From contig RBNI01003704.1 in the NCBI GenBank assembly GCA_003990745.1, positions 1-15,341 of the forward strand: DNA of 15,341 bases, given 5' to 3'. This document shows positions 8,083-15,341 of the stretch, one piece after another (positions within the stretch are counted from its first letter, which is position 1; every line of letters starts with the position of its first letter). A model generated the notes under the pieces. The model ran no database searches. It was not told where the DNA came from and saw only the letters and a list, made by a program, of their open reading frames with translations. A program made the translations under genes and the position numbers. This DNA is from Jimgerdemannia flammicorona (lineage: Eukaryota; Mucoromycota; Endogonomycetes; Endogonales; Endogonaceae).

Positions 8083-8542
8083 CAGTGCTACAAATAACCA
8101 AAATTGGGGTGCTCAACCGATTTTCATAAATCGTAATATTTAAGCCACAGTTCTAAGTGTTTTGGTTAGCTCTAGTTTTCACCATTCTTTGGCGTCCGCT
8201 CCAAACTCGGCCGATATGCCCATACTGCGTAGCTAATTGAAGCGGCGTGCATTTAGCGTTTGTCCTGGGCCGTGGCTTCCGCCCTGAATTCGGCCACCAG
8301 CAACCTCACAACTTCGATGTGCCCAATATTCCCTGTGCCTTTATGTCAGCCGCGAACAACCTCATGACCTCAATGTGCCCCGAGGTGAGTGGCGTCCCGA
8401 ACTCAGTCGTGACCTCGACGTGTCCGTTCTTCGGCTGAGTTACGCCATAACCAAAACACTTAGAACTGTAAAAATCAGGTGGTTTAAATATCACGATTTA
8501 TAAAAATCGGTTACATACTCCAAAATTGTTGTATTAACACAG
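8083..8542. mobile_element. MITE-like element with long inverted repeats
   Basis: Arms of about 90 bp at roughly 8083-8168 and 8448-8542 are inverted copies. The innermost 22 bp (8147-8168 with 8448-8469) are perfectly complementary. Outside that, the arms share AACCGATTTT.ATAAATCGT.ATATTTAA with scattered changes and a roughly 10-bp insertion in the right arm. The outer ends, CAGTGCTACAA on the left and CTGTGTTAATA on the reverse-complemented right, are similar but not identical. No convincing target duplication was seen, so the superfamily is undetermined. The interior is GC-richer than the arms and holds an ankyrin fragment. Confidence 0.75.
8201..8425 (-). pseudogene. Ankyrin-repeat protein fragment inside the inverted-repeat element
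   Basis: On the minus strand, reading from 8425 down, there are four ankyrin-like signatures: GHVEV (about 8425-8407), GHIEVMRLFAAD (about 8380-8345), GHIEVVRLLVAEFRAE (about 8324-8277) and TPLQLATQYGHIGRV (about 8248-8204). They match the ankyrin consensus TPLHLAA..GH.EVV..LL. The reading frame changes between them and the spacing is shorter than the usual 33 residues, so this is a broken fragment. Ankyrin repeats mediate protein-protein contacts, but no function is expected here. Confidence 0.7.
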
Positions 8543-9350
8543 TTTTTTGTATTTTATTTTAACGAGTCTTACTATGACACAACAAGGATTTTATATTTTC
8601 TGTTGACAAAAGAGGTGATTAGAGATGTGCTTGGACGGACAGTAGAAAGGAAGACGAAGCTTTTCAGCACGTGTTATGTAGTCATGCCAAAGCTTATGTT
8701 CCCGCGGAAATGGACGTAAATAATTTTCCTCCTGTCAATGCAGAAATCCCCACGCACGAACAGGTAAATTGATCGTCTTGGAATTTGGACCAAAGAATTC
8801 ACACATAACACCACAACGCTATGATGACTTCAGCACACAATGGAAGCACCATTTACCTGCAAAACCAACATACGTAAAGGCTAAAAAATATCCATTTTTT
8901 AAAGCTGTTCCTTTTCCTTTTCCTTTTTTTTTTTTTTTTGAGCTGTTCCTTTTCCAAGATGTCTCCATCTATGCTGTCTATGGAAGACCTACTGGTCTGA
9001 TTCGTACACTATTCAGGGTTGGTATCTAAACCAGAGGATTAGCTGTCACAATCCGATACCCTTGTTCCACCCACAATAACACTCGATTGCTAATCACCTT
9101 GGCAAAATGAATCGCCGTTATCATGTGAATAGACTTTATTTAATCTGATGACGATGAAAGGAATGTTCATGGACGATAAATGATGTATACAACTGGCCAA
9201 ATTGGCTAATGTGAAGACTAAAGCGTTGTAGAATTTTCCACGCTGGCCCTGTCCATGTTTCACAAACCCTGTGCGTTTCGCGTGCCCCACCCTGGGAAAT
9301 GTTAAATTCGGAAAGAAGCCAAATTTGGTAGAGCAGTAGGGTATCTTTGG
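8543..9350. other. Upstream region of the monooxygenase gene
   Basis: No recognisable gene. A stretch at 8655-8762 stays open (HVLCSHAKAYVPAEMD) and ends at a GTAAAT splice-donor-like site after GAACAG, so it could be a lost exon, but no family is recognised. A plus-strand open frame at 8769-9029 passes through a poly(T) and is not convincing. The 300 bp before the TATA box are unique sequence and probably hold the promoter of the gene at 9412. Confidence 0.4.
8904..8955 (+). repeat. Poly(T) flanked by a perfect 14-bp direct repeat
   Basis: GCTGTTCCTTTTCC occurs at 8904-8917 and again at 8942-8955, with TTTTCC and T16 (8924-8939) between them. The layout is what a target-site duplication around a reverse-oriented poly(A) insertion would look like. 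Confidence 0.75.
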
Positions 9351-9358
9351 TATAAAAG
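9351..9358 (+). promoter_or_regulatory. TATA box of the monooxygenase gene
   Basis: TATAAAAG lies 61 bp upstream of the ATG at 9412, leaving room for a roughly 30-bp 5' leader. The ATG at 9363 is in another frame, lacks a signal sequence and does not match the family. Confidence 0.6.
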
Positions 9359-9411
9359 TTCAATGGCGTTGATCACGGCACAGAGAAGAGCAACAAACTA
9401 CATTATACACT

Positions 9412-12165
9412 ATGAAAAACCCGAAATTCTTGTTTACGTCGCTGCTGCCCCTGGTGGCATGTGCTATCACTACCAATGCAATCACCATTCAGACAACCAC
9501 TGCAGTGTCGCCCACTTTGAACATCGATCTTACATCCTACCCTGGCAACACCGCCTTCTTGATGGACGCATACCGTCTCTACTGGAGAGTCGACCAAGCT
9601 GCGTCTATCATCTACCTCGCTTTGGATGTTGCCACCGCTGGATGGTAATTAACAGCCACACGTCGTTTCGAATTTTTGTCATTGCGGTCATCCTAATCAT
9701 TTCTCGCCCAATTGCAGGGTCGGCTTCGGCATCGCCGATCCAGACGGCGGCGGCATGCGTGGTTCCGACATCGTAACCCTCTCCATTTCCTCGAACGAAA
9801 CCTACTCAGTTACCTCGCTGACGGACCGCTACGCCTTGCAGCGCTCGTTTCCCAGCGAAGACACATGTAATCAGTGGAGCGTCACGGGCGGCTGGCAGTC
9901 GAGCAACCGCACTGTCGTCACTTTCCATCGCAAACTCAACACGGACGACACCCAGGATCGACCCATCAAGGCTGGACCCGTCAAAATCATCGTTGCCTAT
10001 AGCGCCGATGGCAATAAGCTTGTCGCGTACCATGGCTCCAATAAGCACGCGTCCGCGGTCACCTTCTTCGAAGATGGAGTTGGGCCGATCGTTCCAGAGG
10101 GGCCCCAAGAAGTCGTTACTGTCTGGAACTATACAAACCCGCCGACACCGATTGTGGCAAAGGAAACTAGATATGTTTGCACTGGTATGCCCATGAATAT
10201 ATTGTATTCTCCTTCCATTTGAGATCTGTGTTTCTGTGTTTCTGAAAACTTACAAAATCCTGTGCATTTCCCACCACCACAAAAGGGTTTGCCTTCACAC
10301 CCACCGCTCCGGGGAGTAATACCTCTATCACCGGGCAAATTTTCGAGATCGCCCCGCTCGTAGACCCATCGACGGTTATGTATGTACACCACTACGTTAT
10401 CTACTCATGCGATTCGAAGAGCCCCAAGTACCAACAGATGTTTAACAAGCCGACGGAGTGTCTCACGAACGATTTCAACATCTTCGATATCTGCCCATTG
10501 AGTGTGTATTTCAGCGTGTTGTGTTTTTTTTTTTTTGAGAATAACTGGATTGTAGTTAAATTCTAATGCAAATACAACATTCTTTCAAATTCATTCCCCA
10601 TTCATTTCACAGTTGTCTTTGGTACGCCTCTTTCTCATCCTTCAACTCTTCAGCCATAACCCCACCCATAACATTTCATCCATCTCTTCCACAGCCTGGG
10701 CACCCGGAACGGGAGCTCTGACTTTTCCGTCGAACGCGGGTCTCCCTTTCGGCAACGCAAACGGCGCGCTCGACGCCAGTTCCCTCATGTTGGAGGTCCA
10801 CTACAACAACGAAGACCTGGTGAACACTCCCAACCTCACCGACACCTCCGGCGTGTCTTTTACCTACTCGACCACAAAGCGCAAGTACGACGCAGGATTA
10901 TTGACGGTTGGTGATCCTAACGTCTTGGGTGGATTCATGCCGTTCGGGTCGCCGAGGATTGAGAAGGAGGTGGGTTATCTTGTGAACCAGGTTTTTTTTT
11001 TTTTTTTTTTTTTTCGTAATGTGAGTGCCGATTATATATCGGAAATGTCAACCAACGGAAAAATGTCTTTTTCTAGCTTATTTGCCCTAGCGAATGCACA
11101 TCAAAATGGCCCTGGGACATCAAGGCCTTTGCAGTAAGTAACTGTTTCTCAATCAATCATATTACATTGGGCTCAAAAATTCTCGCATGTAATACATAAT
11201 GCCACCTTACACCCCACTGCCATAGTCCTTTTTGCACATGCACGCGTACGGCAAGCAGATCTGGACTGGCGTGACCACTCCCAGCCCCACCGGTAGCAAT
11301 CGCGTCGTCACGTCGGACCTGGACCGTTCCAACTTTTATGACTTCGGTTTCCAACACAACTCCATCGTAAACCATACCATCAAGCGCGGAGACAGGATAA
11401 ACCTACATTGCGTGTAGGTGACACGGAGCCGCATTTATTTGTACATTGTTATTACCGGTTTCGCATGATATTTCATGTAAATTAACTGCCTAACTTTCTT
11501 ACAGTTACGATCTCTCCACGAACCTGTTCCCGCGTCAGCGGCCCAACGATACGGGCGTTACCTTTAACCTAGGCACTGAGGACGAGATGTGCTTGAATTT
11601 CAGTAAGCACTGTCTTGTTGCACATCTCCGTTTTCACAACTAATTTTGTTCTCTAATCCTTCCATTCGCTTGTGCTATTGTCCAGTTTACTACTACCCAC
11701 GCTTCCCACAAACCCCCCAGTTTAGCACATGCGGCAAGTTAAAGCCACCAAATTTCTCCCTCTTTCTACCTCCTCAACACACCACTTCTTACTGACTTTC
11801 CGTTTCCCACGATTTTAGGTCTTTATAAAAACGAAACCTCCACGTGTGGCGAGTTTGACAAGGATGGCACCATCTTTCTCAAGATCCAAAACCCAGTGAA
11901 TCACGACAGCGTGAATGCTGATCCCGTAATCACTAGCGTCATTGCTTTTGGAACTGACTACTCAAACGGCACGTGCGTCTTTGACGCTGCCCACCTTGCC
12001 CTCGTGCCCAACGGCACTGTTGTCTACCAAGAGGCGAACACCACCAATATCACCACCACCAACACCACCAAAAACAGTACCAGCAGGGCTGGAAGAACTG
12101 CCATCACGAGCTGGATTGGCGCAATAGTTGTTGCTGTTGTAGTGGCGATGGTGATAGTAGTTTAA
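9412..12165 (+). CDS. DOMON-containing copper type II ascorbate-dependent monooxygenase (DBH/PHM-like)
   Basis: Predicted copper enzyme of the dopamine beta-hydroxylase/PHM family, which hydroxylates carbon using O2 and ascorbate. Its substrate is unknown. Exons: 9412-9644, 9718-10184, 10286-10501, 10695-10969, 11077-11133, 11226-11413, 11505-11602, 11686-11733 and 11819-12165, giving 1,929 nt, 642 residues and no internal stop. Residues 1-23 form a signal peptide (LFTSLLPLVACAITTNA), followed by a DOMON domain (about 30-170, including GWVGFGIADPDGG). The copper N-domain (about 225-370) has H268-H269 (VHHYVIYSC) and H341 (LEVHYNN). The C-domain (about 385-545) has H420-x-H422 (LHMHAYG) and M507 (DEMC). 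These correspond to all six known copper ligands. After an Asn/Thr-rich glycosylation-prone stretch, the protein ends in a hydrophobic tail (IGAIVVAVVVAMVIVV), suggesting a GPI-type or membrane anchor. Introns are 73-193 bp, and the seventh and eighth exons are short. Confidence 0.92.
10524..10536 (+). repeat. Poly(T), 13 bp, in intron 3 of the monooxygenase
   Basis: T13 begins 22 bp after the donor at 10502. It is far from the acceptor at 10694, so it is not the usual polypyrimidine tract. Confidence 0.85.
10992..11014 (+). repeat. Poly(T), 23 bp, in intron 4 of the monooxygenase
   Basis: T23 sits about 22 bp after the donor at 10970, while the acceptor is at 11076. It has the same position and orientation pattern as the tract in intron 3. 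Confidence 0.9.
11734..11818 (+). other. GC-AG intron in the monooxygenase gene
   Basis: No GT donor keeps the frame here. Splicing at G|GCAAGT to TTTTAG gives a phase-1 join that continues STCG into LYKNETSTCG and brings the total coding length to an exact multiple of three. GCAAGT is the standard strong donor of the rare GC-AG intron class. Confidence 0.8.
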
Positions 12166-12263
12166 GATCCGATTCTGGGGTAACCTTTCAAATCAAAACT
12201 TCAGCGAAACTCGGACAGAACTAGTGCTCCCAACGAATCACAATCGACCAAATTTAGCTTATT

Positions 12264-12286
12264 GGATTCGCCTATTAGGCGAATCC
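12264..12286. repeat. Perfect 23-nt palindrome
   Basis: GGATTCGCCTA and TAGGCGAATCC are exact reverse complements around a single central T. It lies about 100 bp past the monooxygenase stop. It could act as a transcript-end hairpin or be a transposon scar or terminal repeat. Nothing decides between these. Confidence 0.9.
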
Positions 12287-12300
12287 AGCACAATAAAATG

Positions 12301-12332
<32 letters not shown>
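12301..12332. repeat. T13-A19 homopolymer inverted repeat
   Basis: Thirteen T directly followed by nineteen A, a fully self-complementary block. It lies 14 bp after the 23-nt palindrome. Confidence 0.9.
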
Positions 12333-12400
12333 TCGAATTGAATATAAAAATTCTAATTTGATTCGATTCGTTTGGGAGCCCTAGACAAAACAGATAGGCA

Positions 12401-12486
12401 GAGAGAGAGAGAGAGAGGGCGCGTTTTCCAACTAAATACACTCAGAGACCTCACAGACAGACAGACATGCAGACAGAGAGAAAGAG
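12401..12486 (+). repeat. (GA)n and (CAGA)n microsatellites
   Basis: A GA run of about 18 bp starts at 12401, and a CAGA/GACA run occupies about 12453-12486. Each is followed by a GC-containing stretch (GGGCGCG, GGTCGCGCC) with a TTTCC or TTTTCC motif, so the two halves may be diverged copies of one short unit. Confidence 0.75.
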
Positions 12487-12924
12487 GTCGCGCCTTTCCC
12501 CAAAGATGCAGAAAGAGAGCATCAATCTCTTGTGGGTCAGACTCCATAGGGCAAATTTCGTACGGTCGATTTTTACACCCAGCCAATAGATCCGATTTTT
12601 ATCAGCCACCAAATTTGTTATGGAATATCCCAACGGATCTCCTTGGCTTATCAGAAATTTGAGTTCAAAATCTCATTCATAAAATATCAATAGAGCTCCT
12701 CTTCCAAGACCATTTCTACGAGCTTTTCGTAGTCACAAGTTAATTACATTTGTGGCATACTGCTTTTGCCCAAATATCAGAGAAGTAGGTCAAAGATCAT
12801 TTTACGAGCTTTTTTGTGATTACCAATTTTCGTTTCACGAGGCGTCATTCATTCACGTTATTCATGCAAGTTGACGCACGAGTCATTTAATTTCATTCGC
12901 AAATCGGTGCGCACAACGACTAGA

Positions 12925-12934
12925 TACATAAAAG
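12925..12934 (+). promoter_or_regulatory. TATA-like box of oxidase copy B
   Basis: TACATAAAAG lies about 55-65 bp before the ATG at 12989, the same spacing as for the monooxygenase. It is a remnant promoter for a dead gene. Confidence 0.4.
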
Positions 12935-12988
12935 GTAGCATTTGATAGGGCAAACCATCGATTCGACATATTTGTACGTGTGAACGAT

Positions 12989-14531
12989 ATGGTCTCTAGA
13001 ACGGTTATAACGATTCACCCTTCTGGCGCTGCTGATGGCAGCCGCTTTGGCTCAAGGAGGCGACTACTAAAGGAAACGACAATGCTTTTACCTAGACCAG
13101 CCTAGGCTCCGCAACTGCAGCAATGCAAACAGCCTTCCAGAGATTTTGGAACCAAGTGACGAACAATCCATCCAAGAAATCATTAGGCAAGCGTAACCGT
13201 GACGGTGACACTATCGTTCGGGTCCGGTCATCCGGCTCTCGGCGTTGTCGCCGAATCGAGAAGGCAACGATTTATCTCGCTCCGGAGATATCACGGTGTC
13301 GAAATCGATCGCGTTCGCGAAACCGCCGTCGTCCCCTAGGTGGTACCCATCTTGGCCGAGATCCCCGCGACGTGTTGAGCACCCTCGAGAACAGCCTCGT
13401 ATTCATCCTTCATCAGGCGGGGTTCGCGTTGCCTAATTTGCCTGGTGTCACACATCAGACAATAGCCATCCGGCGGATCGCTTCAGCATAGCTTGGCACA
13501 GGATGTAACCGGAATCCGCATCATCGACGACAAAGGCGACATTCACGATATTTCCATCACGGACACCGACAACTCTCGATTCTTCGCCGCTGGCATATCT
13601 CTGGGTCTTCTTGCCTGTATAACCAAGGTAACCCTCAAGCTGGTGGTGGCACACAATATTTCGGGGATATCAGACAACTAGCCCGATATCGCCGCTTTCA
13701 CCAAACAACATCCCAATCAACATGTTCGACGACAGCGGCCTTAGCCAAAACCTCCCCTCCGTGACCCAATTCTTCACTTCAAGAAGCGCAAGTTGGGCTG
13801 CGCGCGTGTTGTGGTGGCCTCAAAATAGGGTTTGAACGGTTGGTGGTCTGGAAGTCTGTCCAAGCGCCCGCTGTCATTGACGCATCGTGCCATACTCGCT
13901 ATTTCCTGGCACCACCCCCGAAGAGCAGGTCGTGGTCGAGCAAGCGGTAGATCTCGCCTACCGCATCCTTTCCCAATACGTAGTTGACACACACCAGCAT
14001 ACTTGGCATTTCCGGCATGGTGTTTGACCACTTTGAACCGATCGTAAATGTCTCCTTTTTTGATGCATGGTACAGCAGTCTCCCGATGGAAAACGAGATC
14101 TTTGACGATATCCTACCAATCTCGTTCACGGAACTTTGGATACCCTTTGAGCTCGCCCAACGGGCCATCAACCTCCTCAAGAAACCACTACGCCACCAGG
14201 AGCGTCTCGGCATCAGACAACAACGTCATGGAGATCTAGCCCATCATATGACCAGACAGTTGTGCGCTTCAACTGGTTCTGGTTTGACGAGAACCCCAAA
14301 GGCACCCCGAGCGAGTACTACCAGCAGTTCTGGGACCTGCTTGCGCCGTTCAATTACCGGTGTCATTGGGGAAAGTACCTGTCGCGCAATTACGCTGGGC
14401 GCAACAAGATGAGGGAGCTGTTCCCGGTCAGGAAGGAGATGGATCTCAAGCAGGTCTTTGTCACCGAGTACTGGAGGCGAGTTCTCGAGATTGAACCCGC
14501 ATCAATACCAGCAGTTATTTTTCAAGGATGA
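12989..14531 (+). pseudogene. Secreted FAD sugar-lactone oxidase relic, copy B
   Basis: This relic belongs to the D-arabinono-1,4-lactone oxidase family, flavoproteins that oxidise aldonolactones or alditols with O2. In order: ATG at 12989, hydrophobic signal-like FTLLALLMAAALAQ (13013 on, shifted frame), ILEPSDEQSIQEIIRQA (13140-13192), GSGHP at the FAD-contact position (about 13227), FALPNLPGVTHQTIA (about 13425-13468), GGSLQHS...VTGIRIID and FFAAGISLGLL...VTLKL (13470-13645), SLPMENEIFDD and SFTELWIPFELA (about 14080-14160), and VRFNWFWFDENP, EYYQQFWDLL, HWGKYL and FVTEYWRRVLEI (14260-14500). At least five frame changes and internal stops (for example after 13072, 13491 and 13681) make it nonfunctional. 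The final 270 bp are still open and well conserved, so decay is fairly recent or patchy. It shares orientation with copy A and the monooxygenase. Confidence 0.88.
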
Positions 14532-15341
14532 GCATTAATACCAGTAGCAAGAACCAGTAGTTTTTTTTGGTTTCAATTGTTGTTTAAACGAGTGCCATGC
14601 CAATTATTGATTGCAACTGTTTTTCTTATGGTAGGTGTTGGTTGACATCTATCGCATTTTGGACGCTATTCTCAATTTGTCCATTTTGCTTTAGTCGGTT
14701 GTGTTAATTTAAATATACCAAAATAAAATGGTCAGTGCTTTTAACCCTCTGCACACATACTCGCCCTTCTCCAAACGCAACCCGACCAAGAGAAATTTAA
14801 TTACAACGTAATTATTAAACCCGCCCACTTTCCGCAGCACCCACCCTCTGACAGCCATTGTCGGAACGACCCAACACCGAGGATCGGGACAAGCACCGAG
14901 GATCGGGCCAAGAACAACCCCAAACGACATGCCACCTGGCTCCAAAATCTCAAAACCAGCCATGCAGCGTGACACATGGAACAGAAGAGGCAGGATAAAA
15001 CTATGGCGTGATGCGAGGATAGAAGTGCTCGAAACCGAAAAAGCGACGATCGTCCCGCAGTTCACACCCCCTGACGTTGCCGCGAATGGATGAAATCTCC
15101 ATCTTTGTCCGTAGGAATAACAATAACACCGCCCTGGTTCATGGAACTCTTAATGAATGAAGTGCCTTTTTCCTTGCTTTTGAATTGCTCGGTTCGCTTA
15201 AATTCGGTAAATGTGATGCCTAAATTAATTCTTATTTATGTATAAATGCAGGCCTCTTGTTTGCCCTTTCTGTAATTTTGGGCGGATTCACGAGCAAATT
15301 ATTATTCTTGAGACAGAAAAAAAAAAACAAAAAACAAAAAA
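14532..15341. other. Terminal region, no recognised gene
   Basis: Unique sequence downstream of the oxidase relic. A minus-strand open frame (15065-14709, 118 codons) matches no family I know and is probably chance. A 24-codon plus-strand frame starts at 15086 (MDEISIFVRRNNNN) and is also unsupported. The window ends in an A-rich tract (15317-15341). Confidence 0.4.
14875..14912 (+). repeat. 19-bp direct duplication
   Basis: CACCGAGGATCGGGACAAG at 14875-14893 is repeated at 14894-14912 with one substitution. Confidence 0.9.

Larger units (their letters stand above)
12166..12988. other. Intergenic region with repeats, no gene seen
   Basis: This is the 3' region of the monooxygenase followed by low-complexity DNA. 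AATAAAATG at 12292-12300 could act as a polyadenylation signal. Microsatellites and palindromes are listed separately. Two related stretches near 12712-12745 and 12800-12833 share TTTACGAGCTTTT; the first contains a CTACGA...TCGTAG hairpin. The last 200 bp probably formed the promoter of oxidase copy B. Confidence 0.5.

Noticed and set aside
9363..9776. Alternative gene start at 9363 for the monooxygenase
   Set aside because: It is in a different frame from exon 1, runs through intron 1 and lacks the signal peptide and DOMON residues.
10378..10566. Separate small gene starting at MYVHHYV
   Set aside because: This is exon 3 of the monooxygenase reading on into intron 3.
12372..12662. Arg/Glu-rich open frame
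   Set aside because: It is generated by the GA and CAGA microsatellites, with no supporting motif.
14709..15065. 118-codon minus-strand open frame
   Set aside because: No recognisable domain. Its composition looks like chance translation, and it overlaps a 19-bp tandem duplication.
1..15341. tRNA or rRNA genes
   Set aside because: No cloverleaf with a matching GGTTCRANYCC-type box B and no rRNA core sequence was noticed on either strand by eye. A tRNAscan-SE or Infernal run would be decisive.

Overview
The window reads as nuclear DNA of a filamentous or early-diverging fungus. The evidence is short spliceosomal introns of about 70-190 bp with CTAAC/CTAAT-like branch sites, TATA boxes about 60 bp upstream of start codons, a hAT-type DNA transposon relic, fungal-type sugar-lactone oxidase relics, and many homopolymer and tandem repeats. 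The lineage (for example Mucoromycota or chytrid-like) is an inference from the presence of a DOMON/copper type II monooxygenase and was not tested.

Positions 1-6377 are repeat-rich, transposon-derived and poor in CpG. A 14-bp tandem array with its flanks (1-338) recurs in direct orientation at 6118-6377. Between the two copies lie a decayed, intron-bearing hAT transposase on the plus strand (about 389-2870), a block of several unrelated tandem repeats (about 2985-3794), and a decayed multi-exon gene of unknown family on the minus strand (about 5960-3781) that faces the transposase tail to tail. Most inactivating stops in both genes look like C-to-T or G-to-A transitions. The two array copies differ mainly by CpG to TpG/CpA changes, which points to methylation-linked decay or a RIP-like process.

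Positions 6378-9350 are intergenic. They hold AT-rich degenerate repeats, a heavily deleted relic of a secreted FAD-dependent sugar-lactone oxidase (about 7025-7650), poly(T) tracts, a short CCCCTT-type repeat, and a roughly 460-bp inverted-repeat (MITE-like) element at 8083-8542 that encloses an ankyrin-repeat gene fragment on its minus strand.

Positions 9351-12165 hold the one gene that looks intact. It has nine exons and encodes a 642-residue secreted or surface-anchored protein with a signal peptide, a DOMON domain and both halves of a copper type II, ascorbate-dependent monooxygenase (dopamine beta-hydroxylase/PHM family). All six expected copper ligands are present. The reading frame closes exactly across eight introns, one of which is of the GC-AG type.

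Positions 12166-15341 contain palindromic and microsatellite DNA, then a second, longer relic of the same sugar-lactone oxidase family (12989-14531) and about 800 bp without a recognisable gene. The working monooxygenase is thus flanked on both sides, in the same orientation, by dead copies of one oxidase family, suggesting a local duplication followed by decay.
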